A DNA stretch of 64,000 bases, taken from contig JACKQE010000002.1 in the NCBI GenBank assembly GCA_024233005.1, positions 186,001-250,000 of the forward strand. The letters run 5' to 3'. Shown here piece by piece: positions 18,407-27,426 of the stretch (within the stretch, counting starts at the first letter, position 1; every line of letters begins with the position of its first letter). The notes under the pieces are model-generated. The model saw only the letters and a program-made list of their open reading frames with translations, was not told where the DNA came from and did no database searches. This stretch comes from Akkermansiaceae bacterium. Its GTDB lineage: Bacteria > Verrucomicrobiota > Verrucomicrobiia > Verrucomicrobiales > DEV007. Both the position numbers and the translations under genes were made by a program.

Positions 18407-19315
18407 ATGAGAACTTCAGTGCTTTTCTGCCAGATCACTCTAGGATGGTTGTTTTTCTGGGGAGGCTCCCCGGCGTTGCACTCCCAGACCAAGAATCCCG
18501 CAAAGGAGAAGAGGCCTGATGTGGCAGTCAAATTTCTGGGGGAGGAACATGTTTACAAAACCGTGGAAGGACGTGGTTTGAGGCTTTTTGTGGTTAAACC
18601 ACCCGGATGGAAAGCATCGGACCGTCGGCCGGCGTTGGTGCTGTTTCATGGCGGAGGGTGGACGGGAGGGACTCCGACCCAGTTCAATGACCAATGCACT
18701 TACCTCGCGAACCGGGGGATGGTCTGCGTTCAAGTTGAATATCGTCTGCTCAAGCAGCCCGGAGTGCCGCCGTTGGACTGTGTGCGAGATGCGAAATCAG
18801 CAATGCGGTGGGTCCGCAGCCAGGCCGACGCATTGGGCATTGATCCAAGGCGTCTCGGAGCCGGTGGCGGATCGGCGGGCGGACATCTGGCCGCTTTCGT
18901 TGGGATGGTGGAGAGTTCGGACGATCCCGCCGACGACTTGGCCATTTCGCCCAAGGCCAATGCCCTGGTGCTTTTCAATCCGGTTTTCGACAACGGGCCT
19001 GACCAAGGCTGGGGCAGTGCCCGGGTCGGTGAACAATTCCCGGCGTATTCCCCGGCCCACAACATCAGTGCCGACGATCCGCCCGCGATCGTTTTTCTCG
19101 GTTCCGAGGACAAGCTGATACCGGTGGCGGTCTTGGACCGTTTCAAAGCGGGCATGATCAAGGCGGGGGTGCGTTGCGAGGCCTTTGTTTATGAAGGGCA
19201 GGGTCATGGTTTTTTCAACAAGGATCCTTGGAAGACCCGCACCTTGGTGGAGGCGGACAAATTCCTTGCGTCTCTCGGATGGATCGAAGGGGCGCCCACC
19301 CTCACGCCGCCCTGA
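18407..19315 (+). CDS. Exported alpha/beta hydrolase (esterase-lipase type)
   Basis: About 302 residues with a signal peptide (MRTSVLFCQITLGWLFFWGG). The fold is that of the BD-FAE/alpha-beta hydrolase 3 group: HGGGWTGG oxyanion loop, GGGSAGGHLA nucleophile elbow, an Asp loop in FLGSEDKLIPV and the catalytic His in GQGHGFF. It lacks the second domain of its paralogue at 1997-3544 but shares the same order of motifs and the RDAKSAMRWVR helix. It is probably an acetyl or carbohydrate esterase in the periplasm. It is divergent from hisA; the 211 bp between them hold no other gene that I can see. Confidence 0.85.
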   Translation: MRTSVLFCQITLGWLFFWGGSPALHSQTKNPAKEKRPDVAVKFLGEEHVYKTVEGRGLRLFVVKPPGWKASDRRPALVLFHGGGWTGGTPTQFNDQCTYLANRGMVCVQVEYRLLKQPGVPPLDCVRDAKSAMRWVRSQADALGIDPRRLGAGGGSAGGHLAAFVGMVESSDDPADDLAISPKANALVLFNPVFDNGPDQGWGSARVGEQFPAYSPAHNISADDPPAIVFLGSEDKLIPVAVLDRFKAGMIKAGVRCEAFVYEGQGHGFFNKDPWKTRTLVEADKFLASLGWIEGAPTLTPP

Positions 19316-19457
19316 TTCCGCTCCGGCAGCAAGCTGGTGATCGACGAAGGGGATAGGGAAATTGAGGTCATTCAAGCTGAACGTTGAATGACTTTCCCCT
19401 GCGGGTAAATGAATCTGAACCAAAGGTTGGCCCGCTAAATGCGCCATGGTGGTGGAC

Positions 19458-20321
19458 ATGAAACGCACACTTTGGTTGGCTTGGGTCCTGCTGCTGCTGT
19501 CGCTGTCGACGGCCCGCAGCGGCATCCCGGACAACAACATCAACTACGCTGTCCTCCTGGAATTTGAGAACGGTTGCCAGGCTTCCGGCTTCGTTCTGAT
19601 GGCAGAGGACCGGTTGTTCCTCATCACCGCCCGTCATGTCCTGCGCGATGCCAGTGGCCATTTGAGGGGGAATATCCTCTTTCTCACTACCCGTGAGCCG
19701 AACGGACCAAAAACCACCTTCTCACGGATCCGGGTCAATCTTGCGGATCTCGAAGCGTCCGGACAGGTCCTGTTTTCAGCGTCCCATGATGCCGCAGCCA
19801 CTGCCATCGGCCGGGTTCAGGGGATCGGTGAACGCCGGCAAGTGAACTACGTGCCTCAGGTGAAGTTGGTGTCGGGGCGGGGGATCACCGCCCTGGATTT
19901 GAGGAACACGGTGAGTTCAGAGGCGCTACGTGTCACTGCCGAGGTCTATGTCTCGGGATATCCGAACAGTTTGGGAGTCGATGGCCGCCGCCCCTGGAAT
20001 GCCCAGATCCCGCTGGTGCGACGCGGCTGCATTGCCGGACTGAATGCAGAAAGCCGACTCATCATTCTCGATTGCCGGGTCGACCGGGGGAACAGCGGGG
20101 GACCGGTCATTCTTCAGACAGCATCCGCCACCGGTGACATTCTCTACCGGGTCATCGGACTGGTCAGTGAGTGGGTGCCCCAGGCCGACCAATGGGTCAA
20201 TCCGGGGTTGAATCAGGTCAATCTTGAAGTTTCCAATTCTGGCTATTCGACGGTCGTGCCCATGGAGGTCGTTTATGAACTCGTGGCGGCTTCAGTGGCG
20301 GTGCCGATGGTGAATCGCTGA
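19458..20321 (+). CDS. Exported trypsin-like serine protease
   Basis: A 287-residue protein with a signal peptide (MKRTLWLAWVLLLLSLSTARS) and the chymotrypsin-like triad: His in ITARHV, a candidate Asp in SHDAAATAIG, and Ser in GNSGGPV near the C-terminal third. No PDZ domain follows, so it is shorter than DegP-type proteases. A start at ATG 19446 would add four residues; 19458 puts the Lys-Arg pair directly before the hydrophobic core. It probably processes or degrades exported proteins. It stands alone between a hydrolase gene and aroC. Confidence 0.82.
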   Translation: MKRTLWLAWVLLLLSLSTARSGIPDNNINYAVLLEFENGCQASGFVLMAEDRLFLITARHVLRDASGHLRGNILFLTTREPNGPKTTFSRIRVNLADLEASGQVLFSASHDAAATAIGRVQGIGERRQVNYVPQVKLVSGRGITALDLRNTVSSEALRVTAEVYVSGYPNSLGVDGRRPWNAQIPLVRRGCIAGLNAESRLIILDCRVDRGNSGGPVILQTASATGDILYRVIGLVSEWVPQADQWVNPGLNQVNLEVSNSGYSTVVPMEVVYELVAASVAVPMVNR

Positions 20322-20414
20322 GTCCCGGCCCCGTCCACCTCTGCCCTTTCTGGTTGCCAAGGAGCGAATCAGAGGCACTTTGGCCTCCCCGCGGACGCGG
20401 GTGCTGGGCACATC

Positions 20415-21533
20415 ATGGGATCGACTTTCGGACACTGTTTTCGCATTCACACGTACGGGGAATCCCACGGAGGAGGGGTCGGTGTGGTCATCGATGGATG
20501 CCCTGCCCGCATTCCTCTTGATGTGGCGGACATCCAACGAGAGTTGGACCGGCGGCGTCCGGGGCAGAGCTCCATCGTGACCCCCCGTCAGGAAGCGGAC
20601 CGTTGCGAGATTCTTTCTGGTGTCTTTGAGGGGCTCACGCTTGGATCCCCGATCTCCCTGTTGGTGCGCAACGAGGATGCCCGACCTTCGTCCTATGAGG
20701 AAATGCGGGACAAATACCGGCCTTCACACGCCGATTACACCTACGATGCCAAATATGGCATCCGGGCCTGGCATGGGGGAGGCCGAGCCTCGGCCCGGGA
20801 GACCATCGGACGGGTCGCCGCCTCCGCCGTGGCCGAGCGTGTCCTTTCCTCACTGCTCCAGCCTGCTCCGCGGGTCGTTGCCTGGGTGGCATCGATCCGG
20901 CACCTCGAGGCCTCGGTCGATCCCGCCACGGTGACCCGTGACGCGGTCGAGGGCAACATCGTTCGCACCGGTGATCCCGCGATGGTCCAGCCGATGATCG
21001 ATCTCATCCAATCAACCCGTTCCGAGGGAGACAGCGTCGGCGGAGTGGTGGAGTGCGTGATCCGTGGCTGCCCTCCGGGTCTGGGGGAACCGGTCTTCGA
21101 CAAGCTGGAAGCCGAGTTGGCCAAAGCCATGCTGAGTCTGCCCGCCACCAAGGGATTTGAAATCGGCTCCGGCTTTGCTGGCACCCGTCTGACCGGTTTG
21201 GAGCACAACGATGCGTTCTACATGGAAGGGGACCGCGTGAGGACCCGGACCAACCGCTCCGGTGGGATTCAGGGGGGAATTTCGAACGGGGAGGACATCG
21301 TTTTCCGCGTTGCCTTCAAGCCCACCGCAACCGTGATGCGCGAGCAGGAAACCGTGAGCCGGGACCTTGAAGACACCACTCTTACGGGACGCGGCCGCCA
21401 CGATGCTTGCGTGCTGCCCCGGGCCGTGCCGATGGTCGAGGCCATGGCCACCCTGGTTCTGTGCGACCATCTGCTGCGCCAGAGAGCGCAGAATGGGATC
21501 GGTTCCCTGCCGGTGACCGGACGGGAAAGCTGA
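20415..21533 (+). CDS. aroC: Chorismate synthase
   Basis: Last step of the shikimate pathway, turning EPSP into chorismate with reduced FMN. The family signatures are plain: GHCFRIHTYGESHGGGVG near the N-terminus, RPSHADYTYDAKYGIR, the GGGRASARET run and the GIQGGISNGEDI segment. The basic and His residues for FMN and substrate are in place. At 372 residues the length is normal. ATG 20415 is the natural start. The gene is followed 17 bp later by the membrane-protein gene that overlaps gatB. Confidence 0.96.
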   Translation: MGSTFGHCFRIHTYGESHGGGVGVVIDGCPARIPLDVADIQRELDRRRPGQSSIVTPRQEADRCEILSGVFEGLTLGSPISLLVRNEDARPSSYEEMRDKYRPSHADYTYDAKYGIRAWHGGGRASARETIGRVAASAVAERVLSSLLQPAPRVVAWVASIRHLEASVDPATVTRDAVEGNIVRTGDPAMVQPMIDLIQSTRSEGDSVGGVVECVIRGCPPGLGEPVFDKLEAELAKAMLSLPATKGFEIGSGFAGTRLTGLEHNDAFYMEGDRVRTRTNRSGGIQGGISNGEDIVFRVAFKPTATVMREQETVSRDLEDTTLTGRGRHDACVLPRAVPMVEAMATLVLCDHLLRQRAQNGIGSLPVTGRES

Positions 21534-21550
21534 TTTTCCCCGACCATCCC

Positions 21551-22465
21551 ATGGATTCCGGCTACATTGTGCTGATTCTTTTCACTCTGCTGGTGGGAAT
21601 CCTGTTCCATCAGGCCTGGCAGGGGCATTCCGAGAGCATCCTGACGGGTTTTTTCGCGGTGCTGGGAGGTATCCTCGTTGCCTGGGTCTTTTACCATTTC
21701 CTCGCTCCCCTGCTTGACTCCCGGGTGGGTGTGATGTCCTTGAAACAACGGATTCTCTCCAGCGGGGTGCTGGGACTCGGCGGATGGGCGGCTCTGCGCG
21801 GTCCGGCGGCAACCTTTTCCGCGTGGCTGCATCAACCGGGAAATCCCCTCCATTTTTGTTCCGATGGATTTGCGGCCGGACTGGTCTCGCTCCTTCCCGG
21901 GTTGGTGCTGGTTTTCCTCCTCTCCCTGTGCCTGCGTTGGGCTGGGACGGTGTTGGAATTGAGGAATTACCAAACCCTCTGTCATCCCAATGCTTATTTC
22001 CCTGCCGCGACCTACCCGCATTGGTCCGGCATGACCGTTTGGCGGGATGGATGGGAATCCCTTCCCGGCGTGGAGGGGGTCTGCAACTTGGTGGCCGGCA
22101 CCGCCCGGAAACGCCACCGCAACCTTGCCGCACTGGTCATCGCTTCCTCCAAAAAACCTTTTTTCCATCAGTTGGGCGAGGATCCGGAGACCGCTCCGCT
22201 GCTCAACAATGCGGCCTTTCAGGGACTTCTCGAAGATCCCGGTATCCTCGCCCTGCGGGAGGCCCGGGACTCCCTCGGCCTCATTGCCAGCCCACGGCTT
22301 CAGGCAGCCTCCTTGGATCGGGAATTGAAAGTACTCCTGACCGTGGTCAATTTGAGGAACGCGGCGGATCGATTTTTCCTGTCGGACCACTGGCAGGGGA
22401 CCGTGAAACAAGAAAAAGTGGCCAACCAAGTCATCAGGGCTGCCGAGAAAGAGAACGGACGATGA
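21551..22465 (+). CDS. Membrane protein of unknown function, coupled to gatB
   Basis: About 304 residues. The first 140 hold three or four hydrophobic segments (YIVLILFTLLVGILF, LTGFFAVLGGILVAWVFYHFLAPLL, a segment near 80-95, and LVSLLPGLVLVFLLSLCL), in an arrangement that recalls CvpA-like proteins, though I am not certain of that. The remaining 160 residues are soluble, with ARKRHRNLAALVIASSKKPFFHQLGEDPETAP and a helix-rich end. The start at ATG 21551 follows aroC closely, and the stop TGA overlaps the gatB ATG (ATGA), so the three genes are likely one operon. A longer frame reaching into aroC was discarded. Confidence 0.6.
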   Translation: MDSGYIVLILFTLLVGILFHQAWQGHSESILTGFFAVLGGILVAWVFYHFLAPLLDSRVGVMSLKQRILSSGVLGLGGWAALRGPAATFSAWLHQPGNPLHFCSDGFAAGLVSLLPGLVLVFLLSLCLRWAGTVLELRNYQTLCHPNAYFPAATYPHWSGMTVWRDGWESLPGVEGVCNLVAGTARKRHRNLAALVIASSKKPFFHQLGEDPETAPLLNNAAFQGLLEDPGILALREARDSLGLIASPRLQAASLDRELKVLLTVVNLRNAADRFFLSDHWQGTVKQEKVANQVIRAAEKENGR

Positions 22466-23922
22466 GCAAGACCTACATTCCCAGCATCGGGCTGGAAGTC
22501 CATGTGCAGCTGAAGACCCAGAGCAAGATGTTCTGCGCCTGTCCGGTGGCATTCGGGGAAGAGACCAACAGTCTGACCTGCCCGGTGTGCCTCGGCCTGC
22601 CCGGAGCCCTGCCGGTGCTGAATGAAGGCGCCATCCGTTTGACTCTCCGGACCGGTCTGATGTTGGGATGCTCCACCCCTCCGGTGGTGAAGTGGGACCG
22701 GAAGAATTACTTCTACCCGGACATGCCCAAGGATTACCAGATCTCACAGTTCGATCTGCCGCTCTGCCTTGACGGAGGGGTCCCGCTCTATGATCTGGCT
22801 TATCCGAAGGACGCCCAGAAAACGATCGCCCGTCCCGGTAAGGTTGTCCCGCTGACCCGGATCCACCTTGAGGAAGATGTCGCCAAAAGCACCCACCACG
22901 CCACCTTCAGCACGATTGACTTCAACCGTGCAGGAACCCCGTTGATGGAGATTGTCTCGGAGCCGGAAATCGACTCGGCGGAAGAAGCGGTGGCCTATCT
23001 GAACTCCCTCCGTCAGATCCTGGTGTATGGCGGGGTCTCTGATGCCGACATGGAAAAAGGCCAGATGCGATGCGACGTCAACATTTCCGTCCGTCCGCCG
23101 GAGCAAAAGCAACTGGGAGCCAAGATCGAACTGAAAAATCTGAACTCCGTCAGCGCGGTGCGCCGGGCCATCCGCTACGAAATCGAGCGGCAGATCGATT
23201 GTCTCGAGACAGGCGAGCCTCTGATCCAGTCAACCCGTCGTTGGGATGATGATGCCGGCATCACGACGCAGATGCGCACCAAAGAGGACGCCCATGACTA
23301 CCGCTATTTTCCCGACCCCGACCTCATGCCGGTGCTGACCGAGACCATGCTCGAGGAAGTGCGGCCATTGGTGCCGGAACTGCCCCATGAAAAAGTGGAA
23401 CGGTTTGTCCGGGACTACGGGGTGACCCCCTATGACGCATCTGTCCTGTCCAGCGAGCAGGTATTGGCTGACTATTTTGAGAAGGCCGCCGCTGAATCCG
23501 CCACCCCAAAAAAAGTGGCCAATTGGATCCTGAACAATCTTCTCGCCGTTCTCAACGAGCAGCAGCTGGGAATTGCGGACTGTCCGGTGGCGCCGGAGAA
23601 ACTTCGCGCCTTGGTGGAACTCCAGGAAAGCGGGCAGATTTCCAATCTCCAAGCGCGTGAGGTCTTTGCCGATCTCTTTGTCTCCCCGGACCGGGATCCC
23701 GCCAGGATTGCCCAAGCCAAAGGCTTCGAGCCGGCGGACACCGGTGCCGTCGAGGCCTTTGTGGACCAAGCCATCGCACAGAATCCCTCCCAGGCGGAGG
23801 AAGCGCGGGGGGGTAATGACAAGATGTTGAACTTTCTCACCGGTCAGGTCATGAAGCTCTCCAAAGGGAAAGCCAATCCCAAGACGGTGAGCGAGTTGCT
23901 CCACACGCGGCTCCGTGGCTGA
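22462..23922 (+). CDS. gatB: Aspartyl/glutamyl-tRNA amidotransferase subunit B
   Basis: Kinase and tRNA-recognition subunit of the GatCAB transamidase, which makes Gln-tRNA and Asn-tRNA from the misacylated forms. The 486-residue protein starts IGLEVHVQLKTQSKMFC and carries the Cys-rich zinc region TCPVCLGLPGALPVLN, the PDMPKDYQISQ and RIHLEEDVAKS blocks, the RCDVNISV and KNLNS segments and the C-terminal YqeY-like helical domain. gatA and gatC are not in this window. A 226-residue in-frame extension upstream overlaps the preceding gene in another frame and does not match the family. Confidence 0.95.
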   Translation: MSKTYIPSIGLEVHVQLKTQSKMFCACPVAFGEETNSLTCPVCLGLPGALPVLNEGAIRLTLRTGLMLGCSTPPVVKWDRKNYFYPDMPKDYQISQFDLPLCLDGGVPLYDLAYPKDAQKTIARPGKVVPLTRIHLEEDVAKSTHHATFSTIDFNRAGTPLMEIVSEPEIDSAEEAVAYLNSLRQILVYGGVSDADMEKGQMRCDVNISVRPPEQKQLGAKIELKNLNSVSAVRRAIRYEIERQIDCLETGEPLIQSTRRWDDDAGITTQMRTKEDAHDYRYFPDPDLMPVLTETMLEEVRPLVPELPHEKVERFVRDYGVTPYDASVLSSEQVLADYFEKAAAESATPKKVANWILNNLLAVLNEQQLGIADCPVAPEKLRALVELQESGQISNLQAREVFADLFVSPDRDPARIAQAKGFEPADTGAVEAFVDQAIAQNPSQAEEARGGNDKMLNFLTGQVMKLSKGKANPKTVSELLHTRLRG

Positions 23923-24038
23923 AGCACGGCGGGAGGCCGGACGCCCACTCCAATGTCCGTAATTGCGGTCAGAGCGGGCTTGAAAGGTGCGGGGAGGGGT
24001 GATTTGCTTAAGACAGCAACCTCTCAACCCTTCCCATC

Positions 24039-25337
24039 ATGAACCGACGTCAGTTTCTTCATCAATCCGCCGCGACCACACTTCTCTCCACCGTAGCCGG
24101 CGCGGTGACGCTTTCCAAGGCCCAGGCGGCACCCAATGCTCGCATCAATATTGGTGTCATTGGTGTCGGCAAGCAGGGAGTCAGTGACTTCACCAAAGCG
24201 ATGAAGTTCCCCCAGACTCAGATGGTGGCGATGTGCGATGTCGTTGGGGCGCGCCGCGACAATGGCAAGAAAATCGCGAATGATTATTATGCCAAGCTGA
24301 ACAACCAGGCGGACTACGACGGGGTCAAAACCTACGAGGATTTCCGGGAACTGATCGCCCGCGCCGATATCGACGCCGTGATGGTTGTCACCCCCGACCA
24401 TTGGCACGCCATCCCCGTCGTCCAGGCCGCCAAGGCTAAGAAGGACATATACTGCGAAAAGCCCATTTCCCGGACCATCGCGGAAGGCCGTGCCATGGTC
24501 AATGCGGTGAGGGACAACAAAGTCGTCTTCCAAACCGGCAGCCAGCAACGCAGCGAGTATGACGGAAAATTCCGCATTGCCGCGGAACTGGTCCGCAACG
24601 GAAAACTAGGGGAACTCATCTCTGTGAATGTCGGCATCGGCGATCCGAACCGTCCCTGCGATCTCCCCGAAGAAAAAATCCCTGACGACACCAACTGGGA
24701 TCTCTGGCTCGGGCCGGCGCAGGTCCGCCCCTACAACCAGATCCTCTGCCCCATCGGGGTGCACACCCATTTCCCGGCTTGGAGGGCCTACCGGGAGTTC
24801 GCCGGCGGCGGGGTGGCTGACTTTGGAGCCCACCATTATGACATCGCCCAGTGGGGGCTCGGCACCGATGAGACCGGCCCGGTCAGGATTGTGCCTCCGC
24901 AGGATGAGAACGCCAAACGCGGACTGATGCTTGTCTATGACAACGGCGTCGAGATGTTTCATGGTGGCCCCAGCGGCACGACCTGGGTTGGCACCAGTGG
25001 CATCGTTTCAGTCGACCGCAGCCGTCTGGACACCATCCCTGCCGATATGCGTGAGAAAAACCCCATCGGTGACAACGACACCAAGCTGGAGAACACGGGA
25101 GGCCGGAACGGTTACAGCCACGTTGCCAATTGGATCGACAACATCGAGAAGCGTGGTCAGTGCATCTGCCACGAAGGGATCGGTCACAGCTCGGCGACCT
25201 TGTGTCACCTGACGAACATCGGGTATCAACTCCGACGGGAGTTGCGCTGGGATCCCAAAGCGGAGCAGTTCCTTGACGACGCCGAGGCCAACAAACTCGT
25301 CAGCCAGGAGATGCGGGGAGACTGGAAGCTGGCCTGA
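24039..25337 (+). CDS. Exported Gfo/Idh/MocA-family oxidoreductase
   Basis: A 432-residue NAD(P)-linked oxidoreductase with a signal peptide of the Tat-like RRQFL type (MNRRQFLHQSAATTLLSTV). A Rossmann motif starts at INIGVIGVGKQG, followed by the DHWHAIPV segment and the family catalytic motif CEKPISRT. The C-terminal half has AGGGVADFGAHHYDIAQW, common in the planctomycete/verrucomicrobial members of this family, which act on sugar or inositol derivatives. The cofactor is likely loaded before Tat export. No substrate can be assigned. Confidence 0.88.
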   Translation: MNRRQFLHQSAATTLLSTVAGAVTLSKAQAAPNARINIGVIGVGKQGVSDFTKAMKFPQTQMVAMCDVVGARRDNGKKIANDYYAKLNNQADYDGVKTYEDFRELIARADIDAVMVVTPDHWHAIPVVQAAKAKKDIYCEKPISRTIAEGRAMVNAVRDNKVVFQTGSQQRSEYDGKFRIAAELVRNGKLGELISVNVGIGDPNRPCDLPEEKIPDDTNWDLWLGPAQVRPYNQILCPIGVHTHFPAWRAYREFAGGGVADFGAHHYDIAQWGLGTDETGPVRIVPPQDENAKRGLMLVYDNGVEMFHGGPSGTTWVGTSGIVSVDRSRLDTIPADMREKNPIGDNDTKLENTGGRNGYSHVANWIDNIEKRGQCICHEGIGHSSATLCHLTNIGYQLRRELRWDPKAEQFLDDAEANKLVSQEMRGDWKLA

Positions 25338-25364
25338 GCCGGTTCCCGGGACCTCTGCCGGACG

Positions 25365-25395
25365 AAAAGGGAGGGCTCGGAGCTCTCCCTTTTTT
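25365..25395. terminator. Bidirectional Rho-independent terminator
   Basis: AAAAGGGAG (25365-25373) pairs with CTCCCTTTT (25385-25393) across an 11-nt loop, giving an A-run on one side and a T-run on the other. It lies between the convergent oxidoreductase and amylosucrase genes and can serve both. Confidence 0.75.
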
Positions 25396-25445
25396 CGTGC
25401 CCTGCGGCCTATTGCTGCGCCTTGCCGGGATTCCGGCCGACTGCG

Positions 25446-27401
25446 TCAGCGCCTGCCGCCCACCAACACCATGAAGCGGCATCCTTCCATGCTGAGCGTG
25501 TCCGATGCGGTGATGACCTGGCCGGTCATGAGGTCGGTGAGAGTGCGCCGCAGGCCAAGTTGGCGCAGGCGGGTGCCGGATAGTTCGGTCGTGTGGTCCG
25601 AGAAATTGGCGAGCATCAGAGCGGTCTGATCGGGGTGATGCCGGAAGTATCCGAGCACATGCTCGTTCTGGGTGTCGATGAATTCCGTTTCCGTGCGGTC
25701 AAAGGCGGCATTGTTGCGCCGCACTTGGGCGAGGCGCAGGATGCCCTGGAAGATTTGGCTTTCGATGGTGTCGGGTTGGAGTCGCTTTTTGGCAGCTTCC
25801 CAATCGAAGAGGGGGCGGTGCACCCAGCGGCTGTCGGCGAATCTTTCGGGATCGTTCCGGAAACTGTAATCATTGAGGGTGCCGATGGAGTCGCCGGCAT
25901 AGATCAGGGGGATCCCGCCTATGGTGAAAATCACGCCATGCATCAGCAGAATACGCCGCACGGCAATTTCCGCGGCCGCCCCGTCGCCCATCTCCAATGC
26001 TTTCTCCAGGCCCGCCAGGGACGCGAGCGAGCCGGAAACGCGGGCGTCGCCATTGAGGGGGTTTTCTTGGAAGGGCAGGCCTTTGGCGAAAGAGGAGGGA
26101 TGTTTGCCGGTGTAAAAATCCACCAAAAAGCGGCGGTGGTCCCCGGCATTGATGCCGATTTCCTCGGCGTCCTCATTGGAATACGTCCAGCCAATATCGT
26201 CGTGACAGCGGATGTAATTTACCCAGGCGCAGTCTGGATGGATGGCAAAGCGCTTCATCATGCAATGGCGCAGGAATTCTACTTTCCGGGTGGCTGCCGC
26301 ATTCCACAGAAGGGCCATCAGGGTAGGATTGTAGGAGAGTTGACACTCCCCGGGGTCGATGTATTTGGCGACCTCATCGGGATGGACGATGGCTTCGGAT
26401 TTAAAGACGAGCGCCGGGGCGGTGATGCGGACAAGCAGATTGAAAGCCTGAATGATTTTGTGGGCCTCCGGCAGGTTTTCGCAGTTGGTGCCGAGCTGCT
26501 TCCAGACAAAGGCGACGGCATCCAGACGCAGGACTTCCACCCCTTGGTTGGCGAGGAAGAGCATCTCCTCCGCCATCTTGGCGAAGACCACCGGGTTCCC
26601 GTAGTTGAGGTCCCACTGGTAGTTTTTGAAGGTGGTCCAAACCCACTTGCGGATTCTGCTGCGATACGTGAAACAGCCGGGATGCTCGTCCGGAAAGACC
26701 GCGTTCACCGTCTTCTCATACTGGTCTGGGATGGTCCGGTCGTCGTACATCCGGTAGTAATCTTGAAACTCGAGGTCGCCCTCTAACGCCTTTTGGGCCC
26801 AGACGTGCTCGTCGGAGGTGTGGTTGTAGATGAAGTCCAGACAGAGGCTGATGCCGTGATTGCGCAGATCGGAGGCCAGTTGGTTCATATCCGCCATCGT
26901 GCCGAGCGCGGGATCGATCTCCCGGTAGCTACTGATGGCATAGCCGCCGTCATTGTCTCCATCGGGGGATAGGAACGGAGGCATGATGTGCAGGTAGGTC
27001 ACGCCCAGTTCCTTGAGAAAGGGGATTTTTTCACGCAATCCGTTCAGGTCCCCGGCAAACCGGTCGGCATAAACGATGTAGCCGATCATTTGATTGGAAC
27101 GGTACCAGCCGGGAGCGTTTTCACGCTGGGCATCGAGCCCTTTCAGTTCGATCGGCCGCTCCACCCACATGCGGGTGGCGGAGACAAGAATGGTTTCGAG
27201 ATGATAAAAGAAGTCATAATGACCGCTGTAGAGCTCGTGCAGCAGCTCGAAGAGTGGTTGGAAATGCTGTTCCATCCTTGCGGTGAAAACCTCCCACTCC
27301 GGCTCGGGCACCTGCGGAAACCGCTCCCGCAATCGGGGCAGGATCCGCTCGAAGGAGGATCGGCTTTGGCGGGAGATCCATTCTGGTGGTTTTCCGGTCA
27401 T
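25446..27401 (-). CDS. ams: Amylosucrase (GH13)
   Basis: Splits sucrose and polymerises the glucose into an alpha-1,4-glucan, releasing fructose. The N-terminal helical domain (FERILPRLRERFP..., FQPLFELLHELYSG) is that of amylosucrases, not of ordinary amylases. The catalytic residues are in VLRLDAVAF (nucleophile Asp), VFKSEAIVH (acid/base Glu) and CHDDIGWT (transition-state Asp). WVNYIRCHDD and the IYAGDSIGTLNDYS loop also match the characterised Neisseria enzyme. ATG 27401 gives 651 residues; the longer frame from 27500 runs into sps. The gene is the last of the spp-sps-ams operon, 25 bp after sps. Confidence 0.93.
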   Translation of the reverse strand: MTGKPPEWISRQSRSSFERILPRLRERFPQVPEPEWEVFTARMEQHFQPLFELLHELYSGHYDFFYHLETILVSATRMWVERPIELKGLDAQRENAPGWYRSNQMIGYIVYADRFAGDLNGLREKIPFLKELGVTYLHIMPPFLSPDGDNDGGYAISSYREIDPALGTMADMNQLASDLRNHGISLCLDFIYNHTSDEHVWAQKALEGDLEFQDYYRMYDDRTIPDQYEKTVNAVFPDEHPGCFTYRSRIRKWVWTTFKNYQWDLNYGNPVVFAKMAEEMLFLANQGVEVLRLDAVAFVWKQLGTNCENLPEAHKIIQAFNLLVRITAPALVFKSEAIVHPDEVAKYIDPGECQLSYNPTLMALLWNAAATRKVEFLRHCMMKRFAIHPDCAWVNYIRCHDDIGWTYSNEDAEEIGINAGDHRRFLVDFYTGKHPSSFAKGLPFQENPLNGDARVSGSLASLAGLEKALEMGDGAAAEIAVRRILLMHGVIFTIGGIPLIYAGDSIGTLNDYSFRNDPERFADSRWVHRPLFDWEAAKKRLQPDTIESQIFQGILRLAQVRRNNAAFDRTETEFIDTQNEHVLGYFRHHPDQTALMLANFSDHTTELSGTRLRQLGLRRTLTDLMTGQVITASDTLSMEGCRFMVLVGGRR

Positions 27402-27426
27402 TGGGAAATTACTGATGGTTGCGTGG

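Noticed and set aside
21784..22461. 226-residue in-frame N-terminal extension of gatB
   Set aside because: Overlaps the preceding membrane-protein gene and has no GatB homology; the ATGA overlap at 22462 gives a normal start.
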